Source: CALCKU01 sp964534845
GTDB taxonomy: Bacteria; Pseudomonadota; Alphaproteobacteria; Caulobacterales; Maricaulaceae
Assembly: GCA_964534845.1 (NCBI GenBank)
Contig: CAZHPV010000005.1
Location: forward strand, 1 to 64,000
Reading direction: 5' to 3'
DNA length: 64,000 nt
This document shows, piece after piece, positions 17,437 to 25,896 of this stretch. Each line of letters starts with the position of its first letter. Within the stretch, counting starts at the first letter, position 1. Position numbers and translations under genes: made by a program. Under the pieces are notes generated by a model that worked only from the letters and a program-made list of their open reading frames with translations, did not search any database and was not told the origin of the DNA.

Positions 17437-18687
17437 CTAATGCGCCACAGCCGCAGCCGCAGCCTCGTCTATTAAGCGCCCGCCTATAAACCGGTCGAGG
17501 TTAAAAGGCGCATTGATTTTATGAGGCGCGTCATGGGCAATTGTATAGGCCAGCATATTCGCCGCGCCCGGCGTGGCTTTAAATCCACCGGTTCCCCATC
17601 CGCAATTCACATACAGACCCTGCACTGGCGTTTTCCCAAGAATAGGGGAGCGGTCCGGTGTGACGTCAACAATCCCGCCCCAATTGCGTAACATACGCAT
17701 ACGTTTGAAAATCGGAAAAATCTCATAAATCGACATCAGATTATGTTCCACGAGATGCAGAGCGCCGCGCTGTGAATAACTCGTATATTGATCTGTACCG
17801 GCCCCGATGACCAGCTCGCCCTTATCTGATTGGCTGATATAGGCATGAACGGCGTTCGACATAACAACACAGGGCATTACCGGTTTGATAGGTTCGGACA
17901 CAAGGGCTTGTAAGGGATAGCTCTCTAGCGGAAAACGCAAACCCGCCATTTCCATAACCACCGACGTATTACCCGCCGCCGAGACTCCGATCTTACCCGC
18001 CCCGATAAATCCTTTTTGTGTTTCAACGCCCTCAACCGCACCGTCAGCGCCCCGTCTTATGCCCGTAACCATACAGTTCTGTATAATATCCACACCCAGC
18101 TTAGAGGCCGCGCGGGCATAACCCCATGCTACACTATCGTGGCGGGCCGTACCGGCTCGCATTTGCAAGGCCCCGCCCATTACCGGATAACGCCGGTTTT
18201 GCGAAATATCGAGTATCGGTAAAAAGTCCTTACACTCTTGCGGGCTAAGCCACTTATTATCGACACCGTTTAGGCGGTTAGCATGGACATGACGTTGAAA
18301 GCTCTGAACATCATGGACATTATGGGCCAACATCAAGACGCCGCGTTTGGAGAACATGAGATTATAGTTGAGTTCCTGCCCCAACCCGTCCCATAAATCA
18401 ACGGCGTGGTCATAAAGGGCCGCGCTTTCGTCAAACAGATAGTTAGACCGGATAATCGTCGTATTCCGGCCGGTATTCCCACCGCCTAACCAGCCTTTTT
18501 CAACAACAGCAACATTCGTAATGCCGTAACGTTTAGCCAAATAATAGGCCGCGCCCAGACCATGACCGCCCGCCCCGACAATAACCACATCATAGGCCGC
18601 TTTCGGAGCTTTATCAGGAAATTGCACCGGCCATTTCTTGTGACCAGACAAGGCATTTGCAAACAGGCTAGCTGCTGAATATTTCAC
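17437..18687 (-). CDS. soxB: Sarcosine oxidase beta subunit
   Basis: Catalytic FAD/FMN subunit, 416 residues. The dinucleotide-binding motif IVGAGGHGLGAAYYLAKRYG lies at 36-55. TARHDSVAWGYARAA around 180-194 contains His183, which by family comparison is the likely covalent FMN-attachment histidine. Cofactor region VNCGWGTGGFKATPGAA is near the C-terminus. The start is a GTG with AAGGAG eight bases upstream. It follows the 815-residue dehydrogenase gene by four bases, so they are co-transcribed. Confidence 0.94.
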   Translation of the reverse strand: MKYSAASLFANALSGHKKWPVQFPDKAPKAAYDVVIVGAGGHGLGAAYYLAKRYGITNVAVVEKGWLGGGNTGRNTTIIRSNYLFDESAALYDHAVDLWDGLGQELNYNLMFSKRGVLMLAHNVHDVQSFQRHVHANRLNGVDNKWLSPQECKDFLPILDISQNRRYPVMGGALQMRAGTARHDSVAWGYARAASKLGVDIIQNCMVTGIRRGADGAVEGVETQKGFIGAGKIGVSAAGNTSVVMEMAGLRFPLESYPLQALVSEPIKPVMPCVVMSNAVHAYISQSDKGELVIGAGTDQYTSYSQRGALHLVEHNLMSIYEIFPIFKRMRMLRNWGGIVDVTPDRSPILGKTPVQGLYVNCGWGTGGFKATPGAANMLAYTIAHDAPHKINAPFNLDRFIGGRLIDEAAAAAVAH

Positions 18688-18691
18688 GCAC

Positions 18692-21139
18692 CTAACTCCT
18701 TAATTTTTCATTCGCCGTATCGTGAGGACTGTCCTCTAAAACAACACATTTATAGCGTTTTCCTAAGATTTCAATCTCGAGCTTTGTGCCGATCTCAGAA
18801 TGTTCGGGCCGCACCATACCAAGCGCTAGCGAGGTTTGCATCCGCCAGCCATAGCCCCCACCTGTCGCGCGGCCAATGACCTTACCGCCTTTATAAATCG
18901 GATTATTGCCAATTACATCCGCGTCATCAACGTCCAGAACTTCAAGCGTGACAAAGGCATTATCAAATCCGCGTTTTTCCCACGCTAGCAAGGCCTCCTT
19001 ACCGACAAAGCCGTTTTTCTTTTTCAAGTTCACAAACCGTCTGAGCCCGGATTCATAGGCTGCATATTCAATAGACATTTCCGTGCCCATAAGCCGGTAG
19101 GATTTTTCCAGTCGCAAACTATTCATAGCCCGAATACCGAAGGGTTTGAGGCCGTATTTGTCGCCGTTTTTAAACAAGGCATCAAAGATATGGTTTTGAT
19201 ATTCAATCGGGTGATGGATTTCCCAGCCCAGTTCACCGACAAAATTCACGCGCAGTAATTTCACCGGCGCATGGCCAACATAGGTTTCTTGGCCCGTTAA
19301 CCACGGGAAAACCTCATTTGCTAAATTCGCACCCGTAATTGGCTGTAATAAGTCACGCGCCTTTGGACCCGCGACAACCAGAACACCCATCGAATTTGTC
19401 AAATCCGTAAACTGCACAGACCCGTCTTTGGGCATCGCTTTTTTAAGCCAGTCATGATCCACCCTGTGTAAGGCTCCAGCCGACACCATATAAAAGCTCT
19501 GCTTGCTTTCGCGTTGTATGGTGAACTCAGAATGTACGCCGCCCTTTTCCGTCAAGCCGTGACACAGCGCAAGACGCCCGTGACTAACAGGCATTTTCTG
19601 GGCAAAAATCCGGTTTAAAAATTTCAGGGCGCCGGGGCCTTGAATACGGCATTTCGCAAAAGCGGTCATGTCAAGCACGCCAACATTCTTTGCGACATTT
19701 TTACATTCATTCCCGACATGTTCGAAATAGGAAGACCGTCTAAAAGACCAATCATCTGTCTGGAGGACCCCTTCAGGGGCGAACCAATTGGCCCGTTCCC
19801 AGCCAAAAAGCTGCCCAAAAACAGCGCCGCGCGCTTTTAGCCGGTCATGGCAAGGAGACGTGCGCAAGGGACGAGCTGCCGCACGTTCCTCATCAGGATA
19901 ATGCACAGTAAAGACATCGGCATAGGCCTCTTCGTTTTTTTCGATAAGGTAGGATTTGGTCGCATAGGGCCCAAACCGTCTAGGGTCTACACCTGTCATA
20001 TCAACTGTGGGTTCGCCCTCGACAATCCACTCGGCCAACTGCCAGCCCGCGCCGCCAGCCGCCGTAATCCCAAAACTATGGCCTTCATTAAGCCAGAAAT
20101 TTGTCTTGTCCCAAGCTGGGCCGACAATCGGATTACCGTCAGGTGTATAGGCAATAGCGCCGTTATACACTTTTTTAATGCCGAGCTCTTCAAAGATCGG
20201 GACGCGGTTTATTGCACTTTCAATATGCGGCATCAGCCTGTCTATATCTTCCTGGAAAAGCTCATATTCGGAATTGTCATCTGGCCCGTCTAGGTAACAG
20301 GCAGGCGCCCCTTTTTCATAAGGCCCTAATATCAATCCGCCCGCTTCTTCGCGCATATACCAAGAGCCGTCAGACTCGCGCAGCACGCCAAGTTCCGGCA
20401 AGCCATCCTTGCGGCGCTTTACGATTTCAGGATGCGATTCCGTCACGATATATTGGTGCTCAACAGGCACGACAGGAATATCCAGCCCGATCATCTCGCC
20501 CGTCTTGCGCGCAAATGAACCGGTACAAGACACAACATGTTCGGCAATCACCTCGCCCTTATCCGTCGTGATTTTCCAGCGCTCATCCTCGAGCTGCTCT
20601 ATAGCGATCACAGTGGTGTTGCGGTGGATTTTTCCGCCCCCTGCCCGCGCACCAATCGCAAAAGCCTGTGTAAGGTCAGCCGGTTGCACATATCCGTCCT
20701 CAGGATGGCGGATTGCGCCTATTAAACCCTCTTTTTTAGCGAGCGGCCATATGTCCACAACCTCTTCAGGTGTAAGAAAATCAACTTTAACGCCAATAGT
20801 CTGGGCGACCCCTGCATATTGGTGATATTCGTCCATACGGTCCTGATTTGTTGCCAAACGAATATTTGAGACCGTCCGAATGCCCACATCCTGTCCTGTC
20901 TCGGCTTCGAGGTTTTTATAAAGTTCGACGGAATATTTATGGAGTTGGCCAACAGAATAACTCATATTAAACAAGGGCAGTAAGCCCGCAGCGTGCCATG
21001 TCGAACCAGAGGTAAGCTCCTTACGCTCGAAAAGTACGCAATCAGACCACCCTTTTTTTACAAGGTGATAAAGGGTCGACACGCCGACAACCCCGCCGCC
21101 GATAATAACAACTTTCGCCGTTTTTTGTACATCACTCAT
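18692..21139 (-). CDS. Dimethylglycine/sarcosine dehydrogenase-like FAD protein with GcvT domains
   Basis: 815 residues built as an FAD-dependent DAO oxidoreductase (about 8-390, with VIIGGGVVGVSTLYHLVKKG) followed by a dehydrogenase connector region, a GcvT folate domain with KLLRVNFVGELGWEIHHPIE and IRAMNSLRLEKSYRLMG, and a GcvT C-terminal barrel. This is the layout of dimethylglycine and sarcosine dehydrogenases, which demethylate to tetrahydrofolate-bound one-carbon units. First gene of the sox operon, so it probably makes sarcosine from dimethylglycine for the oxidase downstream. Start chosen at ATG 21139 with GGATGTGG upstream; an in-frame codon nine bases before is less likely. Exact substrate is inferred from neighbours. 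Confidence 0.88.
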   Translation of the reverse strand: MSDVQKTAKVVIIGGGVVGVSTLYHLVKKGWSDCVLFERKELTSGSTWHAAGLLPLFNMSYSVGQLHKYSVELYKNLEAETGQDVGIRTVSNIRLATNQDRMDEYHQYAGVAQTIGVKVDFLTPEEVVDIWPLAKKEGLIGAIRHPEDGYVQPADLTQAFAIGARAGGGKIHRNTTVIAIEQLEDERWKITTDKGEVIAEHVVSCTGSFARKTGEMIGLDIPVVPVEHQYIVTESHPEIVKRRKDGLPELGVLRESDGSWYMREEAGGLILGPYEKGAPACYLDGPDDNSEYELFQEDIDRLMPHIESAINRVPIFEELGIKKVYNGAIAYTPDGNPIVGPAWDKTNFWLNEGHSFGITAAGGAGWQLAEWIVEGEPTVDMTGVDPRRFGPYATKSYLIEKNEEAYADVFTVHYPDEERAAARPLRTSPCHDRLKARGAVFGQLFGWERANWFAPEGVLQTDDWSFRRSSYFEHVGNECKNVAKNVGVLDMTAFAKCRIQGPGALKFLNRIFAQKMPVSHGRLALCHGLTEKGGVHSEFTIQRESKQSFYMVSAGALHRVDHDWLKKAMPKDGSVQFTDLTNSMGVLVVAGPKARDLLQPITGANLANEVFPWLTGQETYVGHAPVKLLRVNFVGELGWEIHHPIEYQNHIFDALFKNGDKYGLKPFGIRAMNSLRLEKSYRLMGTEMSIEYAAYESGLRRFVNLKKKNGFVGKEALLAWEKRGFDNAFVTLEVLDVDDADVIGNNPIYKGGKVIGRATGGGYGWRMQTSLALGMVRPEHSEIGTKLEIEILGKRYKCVVLEDSPHDTANEKLRS

Positions 21140-21283
21140 AATCCACATCCATGCTAACGCAATGCCAAAGACTTTTATGAAGGCCTATTATGTCTAGGGT
21201 TTTAGGTCAAACATAGTCAGAAAATATTAGCCCTATTAATCTTAGGACGCAGAAAATTAATGGTGCCGTTAAATATGGGGGCT

Positions 21284-21310
21284 TTGACATCTCGGCAATC
21301 GTCTATTAGG
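21284..21310 (+). promoter_or_regulatory. Possible promoter of the CMD-like gene
   Basis: TTGACA at 21284-21289 is followed after 15 bases by TATTAG at 21305-21310, ahead of the plus-strand gene at 21353. The -35 is perfect but the -10 is weak and the spacing short, so this is only a candidate. Confidence 0.25.
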
Positions 21311-21352
21311 GCCTTAAAACATCGGACCCGGTCGGCATTAATAGGATAGACA

Positions 21353-21733
21353 ATGAAAAAAGACTTGTTTGAAAAAGGCCTTGCCAAACGCAAAGAGGTT
21401 TTAGGGGCAGATTATGTCGAAACGAATTTTGCAAAGGCCGATGATTTTTCGCGTCCTTTTCAGGAGGCTATGACGGCTTGGTGTTGGGGGTTTGGCTGGT
21501 CAGATGACGTCATTGACGCCAAAACCCGCTCCATGATGAACCTGACTATGATTGGTGCTCTTGGAAAAATGCATGAGTGGGAATTGCACTGCAAAGGCGC
21601 GATAAAGAACGGCGTTACGCGCGAAGAACTCCGCGCCATTATCCATGTCATTGCGATTTATTGCGGCGTACCACAATCACTAGAATGTTTCAGGGTCGCC
21701 AGACGTGTCATGGCTGAAATGGGCATGGAATAA
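21353..21733 (+). CDS. Carboxymuconolactone decarboxylase family protein
   Basis: A 126-residue all-helical protein of the AhpD/CMD-like superfamily. Seen: WGFGWSDDVIDAKTRSMMNLT, then MHEWELHCKGAIKNGVTREE with the conserved His and Glu, and a C-terminal GVPQSLECFRVA. It lacks the CxxC of AhpD peroxidases, so it resembles 4-carboxymuconolactone decarboxylase (PcaC) or a related dehydratase more. It is divergent from the dimethylglycine dehydrogenase gene with a 213-base gap and no aromatic-pathway genes near, so PcaC itself is not supported. AGGA precedes the ATG. Confidence 0.8.
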   Translation: MKKDLFEKGLAKRKEVLGADYVETNFAKADDFSRPFQEAMTAWCWGFGWSDDVIDAKTRSMMNLTMIGALGKMHEWELHCKGAIKNGVTREELRAIIHVIAIYCGVPQSLECFRVARRVMAEMGME

Positions 21734-21789
21734 TTCAAATCGGTACAGGAAACGGTTTGGGCTATTTTACGCGTGACTCAAATCTAGGC

Positions 21790-22056
21790 CTAATAGGTCT
21801 TTGCGCAAATTTTATAATCCTGATAAAAACCCCAGATAACCAGGCTGGCCATTTTACCGGCCCGCGCTTCTATAAGCTTTTCCTTAATGACGCGCTGCTC
21901 TGAATCAAAAGGGGCCCCGTAACCCAGATCGGAAAGTGTCTCGGCAAGTTCCTTTTCGGACTCTCTTTCACACCCAACCTTCAACTTCTCAGGCATTGTT
22001 TTTAGCCAATCTTCGATAATATCGATTACGGCAATGGCATTTACGTTCGTGTTCAT
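21790..22056 (-). CDS. Small protein of unknown function, 88 aa
   Basis: Starts at the ATG at 22056 with an excellent AAGGAG six bases upstream. The longer frame to 22146 lacks this. The product is charged and mostly helical (EDWLKTMPEKLKVGCERESE, then KEKLIEARAGK) with a C-terminal WGFYQDYKICAKTY. It has no signal peptide and two cysteines. No family recognised. The leader upstream carries an inverted repeat (22081-22104). It may be a small cytoplasmic regulator, but I see nothing that proves it. Confidence 0.6.
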   Translation of the reverse strand: MNTNVNAIAVIDIIEDWLKTMPEKLKVGCERESEKELAETLSDLGYGAPFDSEQRVIKEKLIEARAGKMASLVIWGFYQDYKICAKTY

Positions 22057-22080
22057 TCTTTGCTCCTTGGCAGAATGCGA

Positions 22081-22104
22081 CCCTGCACCTCCCACAATGC
22101 AGGG
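22081..22104 (-). promoter_or_regulatory. Inverted repeat in the leader of the 88-aa gene
   Basis: CCCTGCA (22081-22087) and TGCAGGG (22098-22104) are exact complements with a ten-base loop, about 25 bases before the start at 22056. Read on the minus strand it gives a stem just ahead of the ribosome-binding site, so it could be an operator or an RNA hairpin that limits translation. Confidence 0.4.
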
Positions 22105-22242
22105 CAACATCCAATATCGAATATATAGCTGAACCTTTCTGAACACGCGCTGGAAAAATCGCCCTTAAAACGTTAACTTACATTTACCATAAATAGAGTC
22201 TTAATATCCGGGGTAACGATCCGGCCTCCATCATTTTTGCAC

Positions 22243-22272
22243 AAAAAAAAGCCCCGCAACTGTGTGCGGGGC
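22243..22272 (-). terminator. Rho-independent terminator after the MscS gene
   Basis: On the minus strand, GCCCCGCA and its complement TGCGGGGC form an 8-bp GC-rich stem, followed by a run of eight T. It lies about 27 bases past the stop of the mscS-like gene. Confidence 0.9.
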
Positions 22273-22298
22273 GAATTTTACTGTACGTATCGGCGAAT

Positions 22299-23132
22299 TT
22301 ACTCTTTCACCATGACCACTCTTGTCTGTGGATAAGGTACACTCATACCGGCCTTACCAAGCGCTTTCTTGATTTGCTCCGGTACAGAATAAACAACATC
22401 GAAATAATGCGCGCCGTCAGTAAACGGACGCACAAGAAATTCAACAGAGCGTTCATTAAGGCTCTCGACCTCAACAAAAGGAGCCGGGTCAGACTTAATA
22501 TGAGGATGCGCTGATAAGACATCCATAATGACCTTACGCGCTTTTTCCGTATCATCACCATAAGCGACGTTAAACTTCATATCCACACCCCGGACCGGAT
22601 GATGGCTGTGATTGATGATTTGCTCACCCCAGATTTTTCCGTTCGGAATAATAATTTGTTGGTTATCGAAGGTTTGCAAAATAGTCGTAAAGAGATCGAT
22701 TTCTTCAACATTACCGAATTTACCGCCGGCATCGACAAAATCACCCACTTTATAAGGCCGGAACAACATCAACATAACGCCAGCAGCCATATTCGACATC
22801 GCGCCTTGCAATGCCAGACCAACGGCCAAACCTGCAGCACCCAAAAGCGCAACAATCGAGGTTGTCTCAACGCCAAAGCGGTTAAGCACGGCAATAAAGG
22901 TGAACGCCATAATGATAAATTTGGCAATACTGGCCAAAAACTTGAATAAAGTCTCATCGAGATGCGGACTTTTACCGCTCAGTTTAATGATCAATTTTTG
23001 AACACGGCCAGCGATAAACAAACCAACTAAAAGAATGACAGCCGCAAGCGCTACATTTGTCGCCAGCCCTATCCCCGTACTGACCAACCCATCTACCCCA
23101 TTAGGCCCCAGTAATTTTTTTAAATATTCCAT
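22299..23132 (-). CDS. Small-conductance mechanosensitive channel (MscS family)
   Basis: 277-residue inner-membrane channel that opens on membrane stretch to release solutes during hypo-osmotic shock. Three membrane segments at roughly 20-42, 60-85 and 90-125. The pore helix carries the Gly/Ala pattern GAAGLAVGLALQGAMSNMAAG. The cytoplasmic cage includes VGDFVDAGGKFGNVEEIDLF and IIIPNGKIWGEQIINHS. Length and architecture match the simple E. coli type. Single gene with its own terminator. Confidence 0.92.
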   Translation of the reverse strand: MEYLKKLLGPNGVDGLVSTGIGLATNVALAAVILLVGLFIAGRVQKLIIKLSGKSPHLDETLFKFLASIAKFIIMAFTFIAVLNRFGVETTSIVALLGAAGLAVGLALQGAMSNMAAGVMLMLFRPYKVGDFVDAGGKFGNVEEIDLFTTILQTFDNQQIIIPNGKIWGEQIINHSHHPVRGVDMKFNVAYGDDTEKARKVIMDVLSAHPHIKSDPAPFVEVESLNERSVEFLVRPFTDGAHYFDVVYSVPEQIKKALGKAGMSVPYPQTRVVMVKE

Positions 23133-23192
23133 AATACCTCCAGAAATTAAGGAACCTTACGCTAAGTTAAGTGTTGTGAACGCAGTTTGAAT

Positions 23193-23217
23193 AAAAAAAC
23201 CCGGCATTGCAGCCGGG
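23193..23217 (-). terminator. Rho-independent terminator after rplS
   Basis: Minus-strand CCCGGC (complement at 23212-23217) with GCCGGG (23200-23205) and a six-base loop, followed by seven T. It ends the trmD-rplS transcript 45 bases past the rplS stop. Confidence 0.85.
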
Positions 23218-23261
23218 CTGTTTCATCTATATGGACTATAGGGTTTTGGCGGCAAAGCGGC

Positions 23262-23675
23262 CTATTTTTTGGTTTTTGCTTCACCCTTTTTGCGGGCCGC
23301 AACAATGCCGCGACCTGTAACCCGCTCGGCAATACGGGCCGATTTCCCGCGCCGCTCACGCAAATAATATAATTTTGCCCGACGCACCTTACCTTTGCGC
23401 TTAACCTCAATTTCCTCAACCAAAGGCGAGTAAACCGGAAAGACGCGCTCTACGCCTTCCCCATAACTGATTTTACGCACCGTAAAGCTCTCATTTAGGC
23501 CTGCGCCAGAACGGGCAATACAGACACCTTCAAAAGCCTGAAGACGGGTACGATTACCTTCTGTAATCCGAACCTGCACAACCAAAGTATCGCCGGCTGA
23601 AAAATCAGGAATCACTTTACCCCCTTCTAGCAAGCGGGCTTCTTCTTTTTTATTTAATTTCTCAATCACATTCAT
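23262..23675 (-). CDS. rplS: 50S ribosomal protein L19
   Basis: 137 residues, basic, at the 30S-50S interface. Clear family text: FSAGDTLVVQVRITEGNRTR, FEGVCIARSGAGLNESFTVR, ISYGEGVERVFPVYSP and RRAKLYYLRERRGKSARI. The C-terminal tail is longer than in E. coli and Lys-rich. I start at the ATG at 23675 (MNVIEKLN); an ATG 12 bases before is in frame too. It overlaps trmD by 14 bases. The rimM and rpsP genes that usually precede trmD are not here. Confidence 0.95.
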   Translation of the reverse strand: MNVIEKLNKKEEARLLEGGKVIPDFSAGDTLVVQVRITEGNRTRLQAFEGVCIARSGAGLNESFTVRKISYGEGVERVFPVYSPLVEEIEVKRKGKVRRAKLYYLRERRGKSARIAERVTGRGIVAARKKGEAKTKK

Positions 23676-24474
23676 GACCGTCTCCATTTTGGTTGGCCGT
23701 CTCCAGATATAAATTCCAGAGATCTGGTCGGCGTTCCCGCGTTATCTTTTCTTGCTGCGCCTGACGCCAATCGGCAATCTTGCCGTGGTCACCTGACACA
23801 AGAACATCCGGTATGGACCGTTTGTCCTCTTTATCTATCCAATCTCGCGGCTTGGTATAGAGTGGATACTCCAGCAAGCCGTCCTCAAAACTTTCTTCCG
23901 TTGTGCTCTGCTCATCCCCTAAAACGCCGGGGAGCAAACGCACACAAGACTCAATCAAGGCTTGGGCTGCAACCTCACCGCCGGCCAATACAAAGTCACC
24001 AATTGAAATTTCTTCCATTTGGCGGGCTTCAATTACCCTTTGGTCAAGGCCTTCAAATCGTCCACAAAACACAATAACACCCTTGCCCGTTGCCAGCTCC
24101 TTAACCCGTTTTTGCGTTAATGGCTTGCCCCGAGGGGTGAGATATATCAATGGACGACCCGCCAAATCCTCATCTGAATGAGGCTCTGAACACGCCACGC
24201 TGTCAATAGCACGTCCAGCGATATCAGGCTTTATGACCATTCCCGGCCCGCCGCCTGCTGGTGTATCATCAACAGTGCGGTGTCTATTAGACGAAAAATC
24301 GCGAATGTCTACTAATTCTAGCGCCCAAATACCGCTTTTTTGCGCCCCGCCAATAATTGATGTGTCCAAAACGCCCGGAAAGGCGTCTTTGAACAAGGTC
24401 AAAACCGTCGCCGTCCAAGGTCTTTGGCCCGCTTTAGAAGCGTTTTGCGCAGATATTTTTCCTTTTTTGCCCAT
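23662..24474 (-). CDS. trmD: tRNA (guanine37-N1)-methyltransferase
   Basis: Methylates G37 next to the anticodon, preventing frameshifts. The SPOUT-knot motifs are visible: GGGPGMVIKPD, LIYLTPRGKPLTQ, FCGRFEGLDQRVIE and FVLAGGEVAAQALIE. 270 residues from the ATG at 24474; a GTG at 24483 gives three more residues. The C-terminus has an 18-residue extension into rplS. Its promoter must lie in the 255-base gap to the divergent glycine-zipper gene. Confidence 0.95.
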   Translation of the reverse strand: MGKKGKISAQNASKAGQRPWTATVLTLFKDAFPGVLDTSIIGGAQKSGIWALELVDIRDFSSNRHRTVDDTPAGGGPGMVIKPDIAGRAIDSVACSEPHSDEDLAGRPLIYLTPRGKPLTQKRVKELATGKGVIVFCGRFEGLDQRVIEARQMEEISIGDFVLAGGEVAAQALIESCVRLLPGVLGDEQSTTEESFEDGLLEYPLYTKPRDWIDKEDKRSIPDVLVSGDHGKIADWRQAQQEKITRERRPDLWNLYLETANQNGDGHECD

Positions 24475-24541
24475 GGCGCTCACATAGTCGCTTAAACAGC
24501 TTTTGGGTAGTCTTTTATGCCTAAATCAGGGCCGACTCTCT

Positions 24542-24561
24542 ATAGTAGTAAATAGTAGTAA
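24542..24561. repeat. Tandem 10-bp repeat, two perfect copies
   Basis: ATAGTAGTAA is repeated exactly twice at 24542-24551 and 24552-24561, in the gap between trmD and the first glycine-zipper gene. It is about 180 bases before the glycine-zipper start and 70 bases before trmD. It may bind a regulator, or be simple AT-rich slippage. Confidence 0.55.
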
Positions 24562-24738
24562 CAAAATAACGGCCAAATTTTGCAGTTATAAAACACCTTT
24601 GAGCCCCAAACGGCAATGTTTTGTCCATGAAGATGAACGCCAGAGTAACAATAGCCTCAGAAAAGCTTCAGAGAGGTTTTGATAATGAAAAGCTCAAGGT
24701 CAGGTATTTCCCCGATCTGTTTGACACAGGAGTTCATT

Positions 24739-25635
24739 ATGAAAAGGACACACTTAACACGCACTTTCGCCGCAGCCCTCTTGGCCTCAGCGACATTTTC
24801 GGTCCCGGCATTGGCTAATTCTCAAGCCTACCACAACGGAAATGCTCTTTATGATGACTGTAAACGCTCCGATACAAATAATCAGGTAATTGGTGGTCTT
24901 CTTGGTGCCGTTGCAGGCGGTGTCATAGGATCTCAAATCGCAGGACGCGGTGACCGCAAGGAAGGCACTGTCATTGGCGGCGTATTAGGCTCTGTTGCCG
25001 GCGTAGGCATTGGTAACGATCAGCGCCACTGTACGCAAGAAGCCATTCAAACCAGTGCTGGCCAAGGCTATAATCCCGGACCGGTTGTATCAGGCGGTTC
25101 TGTGCATAATTCAGGCGTAACATATGGCTCTGGCCAGACATATGGCTCTAACCAGACTTATAACGGGCCAACCACATATAATGGGAGTTCTTCAACAACC
25201 TACACACATGCGCCGGTCCATACCCAAAGCCAAGCGCGGACGGTTTATACCAGCCCACATATCGCGACCCCGACTTACACGACACCAACTTATTCTAGTC
25301 CGACTTATTCGGCACCAGTTTCCTCAGATGTCGTTTATGCCGGAACAACAACGGTCTACGGTAATAGCCCTAACCAGGGTTTTGATCGCTTTGATAATCG
25401 CTCCAGCCTAAAAAGCGCGAAGTTAAGCCATAAAAAACTTAAAAAGCAGCGGCTTAAAGCGATTGATTATGAGATCGATGCCCTGATTGACCAGCGCTGC
25501 ATATTGGAAGAAAAATTCCGATATAATTATTCTTCTCCGCGCATTGCCCGCAAAATTCAGGATATTGACTATCAGATCGGGCTATTGAAGCAAGAAAGAC
25601 GCGATTTACGACGGAATCGGATTGTCGGATATTAG
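24739..25635 (+). CDS. Exported glycine-zipper protein with a lysine/arginine-rich tail
   Basis: Start at ATG 24739 (MKRTHLTRTF), seven bases after AGGAG; the signal peptide cuts after ALA. The mature 298-residue product has a double glycine zipper (VIGGLLGAVAGGVIGSQIAG and TVIGGVLGSVAGVGIG, about residues 50-95), typical of Rickettsia-17kDa-type or glycine-zipper 2TM outer-membrane proteins. A low-complexity Tyr/Thr/Ser/Asn-rich region (110-215) follows, then a helical tail (LKSAKLSHKKLKKQRLKAID, 230-298) rich in Arg, Lys and Glu with DIDYQIGLLKQERRDLR. Function unknown, probably envelope. Confidence 0.78.
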   Translation: MKRTHLTRTFAAALLASATFSVPALANSQAYHNGNALYDDCKRSDTNNQVIGGLLGAVAGGVIGSQIAGRGDRKEGTVIGGVLGSVAGVGIGNDQRHCTQEAIQTSAGQGYNPGPVVSGGSVHNSGVTYGSGQTYGSNQTYNGPTTYNGSSSTTYTHAPVHTQSQARTVYTSPHIATPTYTTPTYSSPTYSAPVSSDVVYAGTTTVYGNSPNQGFDRFDNRSSLKSAKLSHKKLKKQRLKAIDYEIDALIDQRCILEEKFRYNYSSPRIARKIQDIDYQIGLLKQERRDLRRNRIVGY

Positions 25636-25663
25636 TCACCTACATTTCTCCAAATACTGAAAA

Positions 25664-25685
25664 GCCCGCCCTGAGCGGGCTTTTT
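25664..25685 (+). terminator. Rho-independent terminator after the first glycine-zipper gene
   Basis: GCCCGC-CCTGA-GCGGGC gives a 6-bp GC stem followed by five T, 29 bases after the stop. Confidence 0.9.
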
Positions 25686-25700
25686 GCTGCGAAAATACAA

Positions 25701-25733
25701 ATTTCACTGCTATTTCACTGCTATTTCACTGCT
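25701..25733. repeat. Tandem 11-bp repeat, three perfect copies
   Basis: ATTTCACTGCT occurs three times without change (25701-25733), just after the terminator and 160 bases before the next gene. Possible regulatory array, or expansion by slippage. Confidence 0.7.
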
Positions 25734-25896
25734 TTAAAAGTTCCCCTAAGGGGCGAGTCCCTTTGTGACATAATATTATTTGTGATAATTCTCCTTAACT
25801 GGTGCGGTTCTTGCACTTGGGGTTGCAACATCAACGCCGTGTCCTGTGGTGGGGCAGTCAAAACATAGACTGGCGAAAAGGCATGAGGAGCCAATT

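Noticed and set aside
21353..21733. 4-carboxymuconolactone decarboxylase pcaC
   Set aside because: Only the family is supported; no protocatechuate genes near.
22160..22240. tRNA or riboswitch in the gap before the mscS terminator
   Set aside because: No cloverleaf or known aptamer pattern seen; only the terminator hairpin is clear.
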